Shown: positions 1 through 8,875 of the stretch, one piece after another
Numbering within the stretch: the first letter of the stretch is position 1
How the letters are laid out: the number at the start of each line of letters is the position of its first letter
From: Lentisphaera araneosa HTCC2155
Lineage (GTDB): Bacteria > Verrucomicrobiota > Lentisphaeria > Lentisphaerales > Lentisphaeraceae
Direction: 5' to 3'
DNA length: 64,000 bases
NCBI RefSeq assembly: GCF_000170755.1
Contig: NZ_ABCK01000006.1
Coordinates: 186,001-250,000 of the forward strand
Position numbers and translations under genes: made by a program
Notes under the pieces: model-generated
Told to the model about the DNA's origin: nothing
Seen by the model: only the letters and a program-made list of their open reading frames with translations
Databases searched by the model: none

Positions 1-2097
1 TATTTCTGCTTCAATAAAGGCAATATCCTTTTGGTCCAATTTGTCTTTCGTTACTAATGCCTCGAGTCCTGTCATCTTTAAGCCGAGCTTGAAGTCACGT
101 CTCTGAATTCCCACACTTTGTAAGGATGAAAGCATGGAGACAATCTGCTGATCTTGAAGACGAGACATATTTTTTTCTATGCATGACTTAACTTTTTCAG
201 ACCCAGCCCAAAGATCTTTCCTCATATACGGGATTTTAGTTTGCGGGCGGGTACTCCACCAATGTTGACGCCATTCAACTTTTTCGATATCTTCCATGTA
301 GTAGAGTCTAAAGAGAGTGGGCAGGTAGCGGGGGAGATCTTCAGGGGAGGCCTCATTACAGAGCTTTGTGATCCCAGCGACCACTTCCGGGGTATAAATA
401 TTTTTTAAGACGCGCAAGGCCATTTCCGATTTGGGGCCTCGAGTTTTGGCGACTGAAAGTAAGTAGGGAACATCGGCGAGCTCAAGGAGCACTCGAAAAG
501 CCGTGTGGGGAATTCTCGGGTTGAGTTGGGCTCTATCGGGAAGTTGATCACTTTTGTAATCATATGGCTTTGCTCCAAGGGCCATGATGTATTGACTCGT
601 TCCTGGAGCTTTGAGGCGGCCTAGGCTAATGATGGCTTGGCTGCGCACTCGGGCATTGGGATCTTTGAGGAAATTAATGAAGAATTGTGGATCGAGACCC
701 TTGACTTGTGTGGAGCGATCCGTGAGTGCTTTGAGAGCATTTTCGCGGAGGTCTTTATCCTTGGTGAAAGACTTCAAGGCCTCATGGGCTTGAGTTCCAA
801 AAATTTGTTTTAGAGCAAAGAGAGCCGAAGTACGTCCATAGAGGCTTTTCGAGGAATTTTGTACGTAAATTGTGAGTTTTTTGGCGGTTTTGATATCCGC
901 TTTACGACTAATGATTTCGCGCTGACTCGTCATGCGTAGGTTTTCAGAATCACTATTGAGATTGTTGATGAGTTGATCAATGGACTGTTTTTTTAACTCG
1001 GGAAAATTTTTAGCTTGATGATTTGTTGGTTTGAGTTTAAAAATACTGCCGCGCTCTTTATCAAAGTTGGCGTAATTGTTAGCGCCTTTCCAGTTCATGA
1101 CGTAGATATTGCCAGCGGCATCCGCATCGATATCCATGGCTTTATCAGGTTTAAAGAAAGTTTTTTGTTCAATGATATAGGTTTCTTCGAATCGCTTCAT
1201 ATCGTGAATAGAAATACCCGTTCCACCCCAGTCACAGCTGTAGACTTTATTATTCCATTGCCTGGGTATACCGGGTTCTTGGATAAAGCGCATTCCCGTA
1301 CCACTGCCGCCACCATAGTCTGCGAGAGGGGCTTGGGTTTCGTCGGGATTACTCAGATATTTACGAGGATAACCGGCATCCATAAATTGACTAAAGTAGT
1401 GAAAACGAACGTTCCAACCCCCACCATCATTGGTGTTGTCACGGGAGAAGAGCTCCATTTGTGGAGTAATAGCGACACCATAAATATTACGTGTATTTGA
1501 AGTGAAAATTTCCAGTTCTGAACCATCGGGACGGCAGCGCAGAACTCCCCCACCCCAAAGCTGAACAGAGGAGCCATCGCTACCTTTGCCATTGGGAATG
1601 GCGTAATCACCAATCGCCATGTAAAGCCAACCGTCAGCACCCATGCGCACGCCATTGGAAGTATGATCACCACCACGCCAATCTAAAGAAAAGCCGATGC
1701 CAGTAAGAAGATTTTTCTTTTGGTCCGCCACACCATCATTATCACTGTCTTTGAAGGCTGTGAGGTAGGGTGGATTGATGACATAGAGTGTGTCGTGAAT
1801 AAAATGGATGCCGCGCGGTTGATCAATATCGGCAACAAATTTGGTGAATTTATCGGCTTTGCCATCGCCATCGGTATCTTCCATACGGGTAATGGAGCCA
1901 TTATGAGGGTTTTTGCCCCATGCACCATTCAAATCTTGGGCAGCATAAACTACGCCTTCGGGGCTGACAGATAGGCCAGTGAGACTTTTAATTTCGGGGT
2001 AACCGGCAAAGCGCGTTTCGCTAAAGCCTTCGGGTGTGTTGGCTTGAACAAAAAGAACAGTAGATAATAAGCTAAAGAATAGGCTAGTTTTATTCAT
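1..2097 (-). CDS. PVC-type secreted haem/dehydrogenase-like protein, 3' end outside window
   Basis: The reading frame runs open from an ATG at 2097 to the window edge (699 codons), so the C-terminus is missing. Residues 1-19 form a signal peptide ending VQA-N. About residues 20-330 look like the beta-propeller of PVC membrane-bound dehydrogenases, with Asp/Gly-rich blade turns such as DTDGDGKAD and SDNDGVADQ. From about residue 370 the sequence turns into HEAT-like helical repeats. Full-length family members usually end in a cytochrome c domain (CxxCH), which would lie beyond the edge. AGGAG precedes the start. It is the last visible gene of an operon with the sigma factor and FecR protein at 2176-4133, which probably control it. 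Family call is good; substrate unknown. Confidence 0.8.
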   Translation of the reverse strand, partial: MNKTSLFFSLLSTVLFVQANTPEGFSETRFAGYPEIKSLTGLSVSPEGVVYAAQDLNGAWGKNPHNGSITRMEDTDGDGKADKFTKFVADIDQPRGIHFIHDTLYVINPPYLTAFKDSDNDGVADQKKNLLTGIGFSLDWRGGDHTSNGVRMGADGWLYMAIGDYAIPNGKGSDGSSVQLWGGGVLRCRPDGSELEIFTSNTRNIYGVAITPQMELFSRDNTNDGGGWNVRFHYFSQFMDAGYPRKYLSNPDETQAPLADYGGGSGTGMRFIQEPGIPRQWNNKVYSCDWGGTGISIHDMKRFEETYIIEQKTFFKPDKAMDIDADAAGNIYVMNWKGANNYANFDKERGSIFKLKPTNHQAKNFPELKKQSIDQLINNLNSDSENLRMTSQREIISRKADIKTAKKLTIYVQNSSKSLYGRTSALFALKQIFGTQAHEALKSFTKDKDLRENALKALTDRSTQVKGLDPQFFINFLKDPNARVRSQAIISLGRLKAPGTSQYIMALGAKPYDYKSDQLPDRAQLNPRIPHTAFRVLLELADVPYLLSVAKTRGPKSEMALRVLKNIYTPEVVAGITKLCNEASPEDLPRYLPTLFRLYYMEDIEKVEWRQHWWSTRPQTKIPYMRKDLWAGSEKVKSCIEKNMSRLQDQQIVSMLSSLQSVGIQRRDFKLGLKMTGLEALVTKDKLDQKDIAFIEAEI

Positions 2098-2175
2098 TGG
2101 ACTCCTAGTAATAATTATTGATTTAATTGTTTATGAAAAGGTTTTTCTTAACAGCTTTGCTCAAGCGGTCAAAAA

Positions 2176-3624
2176 TCATGGCTTGCCGATTTCGTACATC
2201 TCTCGTATTTCGGAAGCACTGAGGGCGCGTTTGAAGATGCCCACTTCGTCCATCCAACCCTCGAAATCACGATGATGTGACCGGTCGTTGTTGGTGCCAA
2301 TATCGACGCGTTTATTTGGGGTAACATTGATTTGTCCTTCCACTTGGTGAATAGCGTCAATTTCACCGTCGATATAGAGTCTCATCTCTTTGCCGTCGTA
2401 GGTGGCAGTGATGAGATGCCATTGATTATCGTCTATGCTCGTTTTGCCTCGAACGACGTAGGGGGAGTTCGTGTCACAGGCGAATTCGATAGAGTTTTTA
2501 CTGCCATTGCGAGCAATGCGCCAGCTATGATCACCTCGGGCAACAATAGCCTGGAAATGACGAGTAAATTTTTTGACTTTGACCCAAGCAAATAGAGTGA
2601 CGGCTTCTTTAAAATTAAAATGGGAATCAGAGCCGCAGTCCACATAGCTATAAGTCGAGTAGTAGAGGGCGTCTTTCTGAGGCCAGCGCCCCTTCGTCCA
2701 TTGAGGGTCAGTAATGCGACCATCTCTCAGATGAGCTGAGTCACTTTGAGCTAAATTTTTTAAAACATAAGGGAACTCGCCTTTGAAGTGATCGTAATAA
2801 GCGACGAGGTCGGGATCTTTTTGAAGTTGATTTGAGTAGCTTTGCCACTGAGTAAAGCGTTCGAAGTCTTTGTCCAATTGATTGGAGTGAATGGATTCGG
2901 CAATGACCGCTTGCTTTGGCGAGGCAGAGGCCTTCTCTCCCGTTTGAACGAGATCAGAACTTCCCGTGCGGTTCTGGAAGTGAATTTTGCCATGGAGAAC
3001 TTCTAGATCAGATTTTTCCGGCTCACTAGAGAGATTAAACTTGGTTCCAAGGATTTCAGCTTTTGCCGATCCCGTTTCAATCAACATGGGGCCGAGTTCT
3101 TGTTTTTGAATATCGCCGTACATCTGCCCTTGGTTGAGGTAGACTAACTTTGAGTCGCCTTTGCGATTAAAGCTGAATTCAGCTTCCTTGGTGAATTCCA
3201 AAATGGATTTGTCGAGGTACTGAACGCGCAGTAAATCTCCTTCAGAGATCTTATAAAACCGACCGAGTTCAAGGATTTGGCCCTTTTGCAAGCCTTGCTT
3301 GGATTTTACACTGATGACTTTGGGGCTGAAGTCGAGGTTCTGTTGACTAGGGACCTGAAAGAAAAAAGCGAATAAAGCAGCACTTGCCATGAGGACGCCG
3401 GCAATCAGGTAAAAAGATTTTTTTGAAGGCTTGGCTTCGCTAGGTTCATGACCAGTGATGGAGAGTTCGTTGAGCGCGTCTTTCATGAGGCTCTCATCCA
3501 TTAAAAAATCGGTGTAGAGCTTGGAGAAGTCTGCGTCATTTTGAAGGCCTTGATCAAAAGCTTGCAGGTCCTGAGAACTCAGTTTCTTTTGGTGAAACTT
3601 GTGGATATATTCTAAATCATTCAT
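2176..3624 (-). CDS. FecR-like membrane protein with C-terminal LamG domain
   Basis: About 482 residues from the ATG at 3624, which overlaps the stop of the upstream sigma factor gene as ATGA; an in-frame ATG at 3651 would intrude on that gene without a better ribosome site. The N-terminal ~55 residues are cytoplasmic and helical, one membrane segment follows (start SFYLIAGVLM), then a FecR domain containing the VYLNQGQMYGDIQ and AEILGTKFNL motifs. The last ~170 residues are a concanavalin-like LamG jelly roll (ALYYSTYSYVDCG, EAVTLFAWVKVK, LYIDGEID). FecR proteins transmit an outside signal to their partner sigma factor. The LamG domain suggests that the signal is a glycan or a surface ligand; this is inference. 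Confidence 0.85.
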   Translation of the reverse strand: MNDLEYIHKFHQKKLSSQDLQAFDQGLQNDADFSKLYTDFLMDESLMKDALNELSITGHEPSEAKPSKKSFYLIAGVLMASAALFAFFFQVPSQQNLDFSPKVISVKSKQGLQKGQILELGRFYKISEGDLLRVQYLDKSILEFTKEAEFSFNRKGDSKLVYLNQGQMYGDIQKQELGPMLIETGSAKAEILGTKFNLSSEPEKSDLEVLHGKIHFQNRTGSSDLVQTGEKASASPKQAVIAESIHSNQLDKDFERFTQWQSYSNQLQKDPDLVAYYDHFKGEFPYVLKNLAQSDSAHLRDGRITDPQWTKGRWPQKDALYYSTYSYVDCGSDSHFNFKEAVTLFAWVKVKKFTRHFQAIVARGDHSWRIARNGSKNSIEFACDTNSPYVVRGKTSIDDNQWHLITATYDGKEMRLYIDGEIDAIHQVEGQINVTPNKRVDIGTNNDRSHHRDFEGWMDEVGIFKRALSASEIREMYEIGKP

Positions 3625-4133
3625 GAGTTGATCGCCTTTGAAATGATGCATTTTTGCAGGCTCAAACGCAGGCGCTGCAAGAGTGAGTGGGTGGCGGTTT
3701 CACTACGGCCAATTGATTGGGCAATTTGGCGAGCCGATTCACCCTTGATATACTTCATTTTTAAAATTTGATAATTTTCACCGCTGATTTTCCCCAGGCA
3801 GGATTTGAGTGATTGCAGCCGAGATTCGAGAACTTCGTCTTGGTAATTTTCGCAGATTTGCTTTTCGATGATATCCAGACTATCCTCGGAGAGGTCGAGC
3901 TTGTCCAGCTTCTTTTTTTGCGAAGCCCGCAAAGCCTGAATACGGGTAATACCAATTGCCCAAGGAAGAAAAGCTCTCTCCGAATCAAAGTCATCAGCCT
4001 TCTTAATGAGTGTGATAGAGACTTCTTGCAGGATGTCATCACACAAGTGATAATCATGGCAAATGGAATAAGCCATAGCCCATAGCCTACGGTGTTCCTT
4101 ACTAAAATTTGCGATGATTTCTTCTGGCTTCAT
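3621..4133 (-). CDS. Short sigma-70 family (ECF-like) RNA polymerase sigma factor
   Basis: 170 residues. Region 2 covers about residues 10-75 (LWAMAYSICHDYHLCDDILQEV), with the LPWAIGITR segment typical of the Rhodopirellula/Verrucomicrobium sigma group. Region 4 covers about residues 105-160, with the helix-turn-helix ESARQIAQSIGRSETATHSL. There is no region 3. The gene overlaps the FecR-LamG gene by 4 nt (ATGA), so translation is probably coupled and the FecR protein is the likely regulator. The downstream secreted protein at 1-2097 is a probable member of the same transcript. The target promoters cannot be read from the sequence. Confidence 0.88.
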   Translation of the reverse strand: MKPEEIIANFSKEHRRLWAMAYSICHDYHLCDDILQEVSITLIKKADDFDSERAFLPWAIGITRIQALRASQKKKLDKLDLSEDSLDIIEKQICENYQDEVLESRLQSLKSCLGKISGENYQILKMKYIKGESARQIAQSIGRSETATHSLLQRLRLSLQKCIISKAINS

Positions 4134-4594
4134 TAACTAAAATTCTCAATCTTTATTAGGTATCCACCTCACAATACTGAATTCATCGGCGAAAAGAAAC
4201 AAAAAATGCAATTTTTTTATTTTTGAATTCAAAAAAATGTAAAATACCTTACAATCGCCATGAGTTGAAGCTTTATGTGCTCTCACCCAGTTGTTAAGGC
4301 AAGTCGGTTTTTACCAATTAGGTTTGAATAGTACTTATTTATATCGAGGATGTAAAAACTAATTATCGTGAGGATAATTTTAATAAACTTTAATAGAGAT
4401 ACTATTATTGAACTTTAGGGCTGCTGTAAAGATTACAAATTATAGGACACTATATCTGTTTTTAGGGCACATTATATTTAAGAGGGAAAATGAGTTAATA
4501 AGCAATATATATCTGAATAGGAATCATCTGTATTCAGAGTGAAGCAACTTTATAGAAAAAGCTGATTGATCAGGTGTCTGTTTAGGAAAGAAGT
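4134..4594. other. Gene-free interval upstream of the sigma factor operon
   Basis: About 460 AT-rich bases with no supportable coding frame on either strand. It must hold the promoter of the sigma-FecR operon (4133 leftwards), but I could not pick a convincing -35/-10 pair. No repeat, tRNA or hairpin stood out. Confidence 0.5.
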
Positions 4595-4832
4595 ATGAAA
4601 AAAGAGCAGCTACAAATCTTTGAAGATAGTTCCATCCGTACTGAGTGTGATAGCGAAGTGGAGAAGTGGTATGATTTAGATCATCGATGTCATTGCGATC
4701 TTGACTGAGAAAAATGATTATCAATCAGCTAGGAATTATTGGAAATTTTTAAAACATAGGCCTTTAATAGAAGGAAATGAAACGGTTACAAACTGTAAAC
4801 AGTTGAAAATGCCTGAGTCTGATGGGAAGTAG
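4595..4832 (+). pseudogene. Remnant of a BRO-N / RhuM-like antirepressor gene
   Basis: An ATG at 4595 opens a 37-residue frame beginning MKKEQLQIFEDSSIR and reaching EKWY, then it stops at 4706. The family's continuation is found in another frame from about 4680 to 4829: IIDVIAILTEKNDYQSARNY, followed by a segment with ETVTNC, LKMPESDGK. A TAG at 4677 and another at 4830 also interrupt this frame. The joined reading is characteristic of the N-terminal BRO domain of phage antirepressors and RhuM-type virulence proteins. The rest of the gene is absent. It is a frameshifted, truncated remnant, presumably from a prophage or integrated element. Confidence 0.75.
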
Positions 4833-4910
4833 CTGAAATAAGCTTTATTGAAAAGGCTATGGAAATTGAGGATGGAAACTTAGTTAAGAATTGAGAATGG
4901 GATTTAGAAA

Positions 4911-6704
4911 ATGAATGAACAAAATTTATGGACGGAAGAATTTATAAAAGAAAGCTTTGCCAAGAAAGCTAAGTTTCAGGTATGGGCTCTAGAGATTGCC
5001 GTGGCGCTTTATCCGCATTTGGTGGATGATTTTGCCTATGAACTCATTAATGGTGAGGATAAATCAAAGCGTGGTCAAACACTACGGATCATTCAGGACT
5101 TAGCAAAAAAAGCAATCTTAGCCCAGCGTTTAGTTGATGACCTAGAAAAAGATAAAATTCCCCATTGGGAGGTTTATCAATTTTTATCGACTTGTGATGA
5201 CGTTGATGTATTCGAATATGTAGAGAATCGTAAGCTTTATCATCAAGCTAAACACCTGGAGGATATGATAGGCATATTCGATATCATTGAACATTTTCCT
5301 CGTCCCATGGCTTATGTGAATATCAATCAATGTTATAAGACTGGCGAAGAAGGTTTTATGATAGATTTTGTTAGGAGGGCACTCCTAAAGGTCGCTCCCT
5401 TAAGTCAGCGAGAAGAGCTTTTTGAAAAAATTTATGATGAGGATGCTTACAGTTGTAAATTAACTGAATTGGTCTGCGAGGCTTACATTTATCAAAATTT
5501 ACGTGATAAAGCTGATGAATTAAAAAACTTTGAGTTTGGAGCACTGAATGAAGCCTTAAGTCGCTGCCTAAAAGCTTACGACTTTGATGAAAAACTTTTG
5601 ATCCAAGCAGTGCAAGGCAATAGCTCAAAAGTTTTTAAAGATGATTTGCTGAGACTGGCAGAAGAAAGCGCGTGGGATATTGAAAGTTGGGAGAAGTCTT
5701 GGGACGAAGGTCTGAAAATGCCGGAGTTTCAAAAGATCTTTTTATGGGGCTTGGACCTACTGACTTTCTTTGCCAAGAAAAAGCAATGTACGAATATAAA
5801 AGTAAAGTCCTACCTCATTTTTAATGCCTGTGCTAGCTTGCAGAATCAGCCCGCTTTACTTGCTCAAGCGGATGATAAAGCGGCTTGCGCGCTACAATTA
5901 TTGCAGCAAAATCAATCTTATTTAGACACGCAATGTATTGATGCTTTGGTGAAAGCTGATCCCGCTATTTACGAGGAGCCGCTCTTACAAATTCTCGAAG
6001 AAGATAAACGCTATGTATCCATAGCCAATGCCTGTCAGGTTTTTAAAGGGTGGTGCTCGATAAAACCCGACGATTGCTTTAGGTCAGTTGAGCGTTTGAT
6101 TGATTGTTTAACAGAAGATCAAGGCGATTTTATATTAGAGGATATAAGTACCTGCTTGCGTTTGCTTGGTGCTCGTACCGTAAAGGAAATTCGACCACAG
6201 ATCAAAGAAGATGACTCGGCAAGATCAATTTACCTGCGTGGCGCACTTGGCGATATTCCCACAGCGGAATCTTTGCAGGCTTTGATGGAGGTATCTTTAA
6301 CAGATGGTGTGCTATATGATGATGAGGTAGATCCCTTTAGTAAGTTTCTCCATGTGGATTTATTAAACTTTTTGGGAAATCATGAAGTCACTGGCGAGAC
6401 GGCTGAACTCATTGACGCAGTTTGTGAATTACATGAGATCGATCATCCCTTGCTTGAAGAGGTTTCAGGAATGATTGCAGAGCAGCGTCGTCGGCGTGAG
6501 AATTTTATGAACCCTTTCGATAATCTATATAATGAAATGCATAGTCTGGAGGAAGATTTAGATGAATCATTGTTAGAGCTTGAGGCAATAAAAGAAAAGA
6601 ACAAACAACAAGTTCGAGAGCAGCAGCTCAAAAAGAAGAAGGCCGAGGCCCGTGCCAAGGCCAAGGCCAAGAAGAAGGCCAAGAAAAAACAGCGTAAAAA
6701 ATAG
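4911..6704 (+). CDS. Large helical protein of unknown function with basic tail
   Basis: 597 residues, not recognised as a named family. The sequence is almost entirely predicted helix, with short Leu/Ala-rich repeating segments that resemble HEAT or TPR solenoids. There is no signal peptide or membrane segment, so it is probably cytoplasmic. Residues ~545-580 are an acidic coiled coil, and the last ~30 residues are nearly all Lys/Arg/Ala (KKKKAEARAKAKAKKK), which could bind nucleic acid or ribosomes. It is the first of three genes separated by 6 and 12 nt (with 6711 and 8061), so the three are probably translated from one transcript. No clear Shine-Dalgarno precedes the ATG. Confidence 0.7.
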   Translation: MNEQNLWTEEFIKESFAKKAKFQVWALEIAVALYPHLVDDFAYELINGEDKSKRGQTLRIIQDLAKKAILAQRLVDDLEKDKIPHWEVYQFLSTCDDVDVFEYVENRKLYHQAKHLEDMIGIFDIIEHFPRPMAYVNINQCYKTGEEGFMIDFVRRALLKVAPLSQREELFEKIYDEDAYSCKLTELVCEAYIYQNLRDKADELKNFEFGALNEALSRCLKAYDFDEKLLIQAVQGNSSKVFKDDLLRLAEESAWDIESWEKSWDEGLKMPEFQKIFLWGLDLLTFFAKKKQCTNIKVKSYLIFNACASLQNQPALLAQADDKAACALQLLQQNQSYLDTQCIDALVKADPAIYEEPLLQILEEDKRYVSIANACQVFKGWCSIKPDDCFRSVERLIDCLTEDQGDFILEDISTCLRLLGARTVKEIRPQIKEDDSARSIYLRGALGDIPTAESLQALMEVSLTDGVLYDDEVDPFSKFLHVDLLNFLGNHEVTGETAELIDAVCELHEIDHPLLEEVSGMIAEQRRRRENFMNPFDNLYNEMHSLEEDLDESLLELEAIKEKNKQQVREQQLKKKKAEARAKAKAKKKAKKKQRKK

Positions 6705-6710
6705 CTTGCT

Positions 6711-8048
6711 ATGAATAAGAAAAAACAATTAGTGAAGTTGGGAGCGGAAAAGCTGGCGGATTTATTGCTCGATGTCATGGATCATTCTGATTACGCGAAT
6801 GACTTGATCAGTCGTACTATCGCTACCCCAAAAAGAAATTTGTTGCGATTTCAGCAAAAATTAAATGATCTTCTAGATGGCCTATGCTTTATTTATTGGA
6901 AGCAAAGTTTTGACTTTGCAGATGAATTAAGGCTGATTTTACAGGACTTGAAAGCAACCCAGATCAGTCCTGAGCAAGGCCTGGAAGAAATTGCTCATTT
7001 TTATCGAAGCGATGCTTCAGTAATGAATAATGCGGATGATTCCAGTGGCTGTATTGGCGATGTCTATAATTCGGATGCTCAAGAGATGTTTTTAGCATAC
7101 ACTCAGGCCTGCACTAATAAGCGGCGTGTAGCAGAATACATTTTGGATTTAAGTACGAATGATGAATACGGTTTAAGAGATACAGTGATTGAGTGTGCCA
7201 ATAGTTTACCCGTAGAACAACAGCAATGGATGGTCAAAGAACTTGAAGATATGGCTGTCATTAAACAAGATGATTACAAAAAGCGAAGGTACTTATACCT
7301 GGTCATGACTTTGGCAAAGCAAATAGGGGATGCAGATCTTTACAGTAGAACTTATGAGGCCGCCCACGGCGAAATAGGTTCCGCAGCCAAAATTGATTTA
7401 GCAAAGATTTATTTTGAGAAAAATGATCTGGACGAGGCATTAAAAACCTTAGAAACGATTCCGAATGATGATTTTTTCGTACAGCATGATAAACAAAATT
7501 TACTTATCGAGATTTATCAAGCGCAGGGTGAGCCAGGAAAAGTTGAAATGATTCTCCGTAGTCAATTTCGTGCCTGTCGAACAGTACATAGTTTGGAGTC
7601 ACTTTTAAACTGCAATCCCGAATTAGATAAGGAAGTCATTCTTAAGGAGGAGTCTGAGCTGATGTTGGAATCTGAGTCCTTTTATGAGCACGAGGCCTTA
7701 TTTTTAATCCATTGTGAATTAATTGATAAGGCTGAGGCATATGTACTTAGACATCATGATAAACTAAATGGAAATGCCTACGGTGCTTTATTAGAGCTAG
7801 TTGAATCCTTTGAAAAGGCTGAGAAGTATTTGGTGTCGAGCTTAGTTTACCGGTCTTTATTAATGTCAATCCTTGACCGGGGCTATACAAAAGCCTATAG
7901 ACATGGTGCCAAATATTTGAAAAAAATAGTAAAGTTTGAGACTGAGATTAGTGATTGGTCACCCTATGAGCATCATGAAGAATTTTATAAAAAAATGTCT
8001 GAAACACATAAACGCAAAAGAAGTTTTTGGGCACAGTATAATGATTAA
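6711..8048 (+). CDS. DUF6880-like helical protein
   Basis: 445 residues. The N-terminal part (LGAEKLADLLLDV, then FIYWKQSFDFADELRLILQD and NADDSSGCIGDVY) matches my memory of DUF6880 proteins, which share a leading LG-x-x-x-LA-x-LL motif and a conserved DDSSG segment. The rest is tetratricopeptide-like helical hairpins (IYFEKNDLDEALKTLETI). There is no signal peptide, so a cytoplasmic scaffold is likely. The function of the family is not known. It starts 6 nt after the preceding gene and ends 12 nt before the DUF6398 gene, forming an apparent three-gene unit. Confidence 0.72.
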   Translation: MNKKKQLVKLGAEKLADLLLDVMDHSDYANDLISRTIATPKRNLLRFQQKLNDLLDGLCFIYWKQSFDFADELRLILQDLKATQISPEQGLEEIAHFYRSDASVMNNADDSSGCIGDVYNSDAQEMFLAYTQACTNKRRVAEYILDLSTNDEYGLRDTVIECANSLPVEQQQWMVKELEDMAVIKQDDYKKRRYLYLVMTLAKQIGDADLYSRTYEAAHGEIGSAAKIDLAKIYFEKNDLDEALKTLETIPNDDFFVQHDKQNLLIEIYQAQGEPGKVEMILRSQFRACRTVHSLESLLNCNPELDKEVILKEESELMLESESFYEHEALFLIHCELIDKAEAYVLRHHDKLNGNAYGALLELVESFEKAEKYLVSSLVYRSLLMSILDRGYTKAYRHGAKYLKKIVKFETEISDWSPYEHHEEFYKKMSETHKRKRSFWAQYND

Positions 8049-8060
8049 GAATGTGATAAG

Positions 8061-8744
8061 ATGAATAAGGATAATGAAAGAGCCGAAGTTATTAAAGAGC
8101 TCATTGGGAGTTTTGCTTTGGAGTACTTTAATGAGGAAATCCTTAGTCTCTGCTGGCAGTTAACAAATATGCTCCACGAGGAGGATCTCATGGACCTCAA
8201 TCGTGGTAAGAAAGAAGTTTGGGCGGGGAGTATTATTTATGTGATAGCTCGAGTGAACTACCTCTTTGATAAGAGTAAGGATCATTTTATCGAGAGCAAA
8301 GATCTGGCCAATTATTTTAATGTTAGTTCGGCAACTCTGGGCAATAAAGCAAGTAAAATTATGGAAGAAAATGATATCTCCTGGCATGGTGGAGAATTTG
8401 CAGGTTTTGAAATTCAGCAAAGTTTCCCAATGGTCCTTGAAACAGAAGAGGGCTTTCTTATTCCAGTCTATCCCGATAGAGAAAATGAAGAAATACCCAT
8501 TTACCCGGAAGACAAAGGAGCGAAACTTTACTTCTCCAATCATTCGCCAAAGGGAGAACTTAGCCTACAGAAAATTCGCAATGAAGAACTGAGAGCTGAG
8601 GCCGAAAGAAAACAATTAAAAAAAGATGAAGCCAAACGCGCAAAGCAGGATGAGCGAGAAAGAAAGCAAGAAGAACGCGAAAGGGAACAAAAATTACAGC
8701 AAGAAGAATTCGATAGAATGAATCCCAGTCTTTTCGATTTTTAA
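8061..8744 (+). CDS. DUF6398 domain protein with charged C-terminal coiled coil
   Basis: 227 residues. Residues ~10-110 match the DUF6398 pattern: an N-terminal helix pair, then GKKEVWAGSIIYVIARVNYL and a helix-turn-helix-like end DLANYFNVSSATLGNKASKI. The fold resembles a cyclin-box/HTH module, which suggests nucleic-acid or protein binding, but no biochemical role is established. The C-terminal ~60 residues are an E/K/R-rich coiled coil. It is the last gene of the 4911-8744 unit. Translation start is the ATG 12 nt after the previous stop. Confidence 0.75.
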   Translation: MNKDNERAEVIKELIGSFALEYFNEEILSLCWQLTNMLHEEDLMDLNRGKKEVWAGSIIYVIARVNYLFDKSKDHFIESKDLANYFNVSSATLGNKASKIMEENDISWHGGEFAGFEIQQSFPMVLETEEGFLIPVYPDRENEEIPIYPEDKGAKLYFSNHSPKGELSLQKIRNEELRAEAERKQLKKDEAKRAKQDERERKQEEREREQKLQQEEFDRMNPSLFDF

Positions 8745-8848
8745 GATGTGTTTTTAAGTAAAAATTTACATATAAATTACATTTAATATCTATTTAGGTG
8801 ACTTTTATTTATTCTGTGGCTTGAAATTCATTTCTCCTGCCTTTATTA

Positions 8849-8857
8849 TGGTATAAT
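8849..8857 (+). promoter_or_regulatory. Extended -10 promoter element of the sugar operon
   Basis: TGGTATAAT fits the TGnTATAAT extended -10 consensus. It lies 18 nt before the ATG of the PfkB kinase, which would give a very short leader with the AAAGGAAC ribosome site. No good -35 hexamer is seen at 16-18 nt, as is common for extended -10 promoters. Confidence 0.45.
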
Positions 8858-8875
8858 TAATTTAAAGGAACTTAG

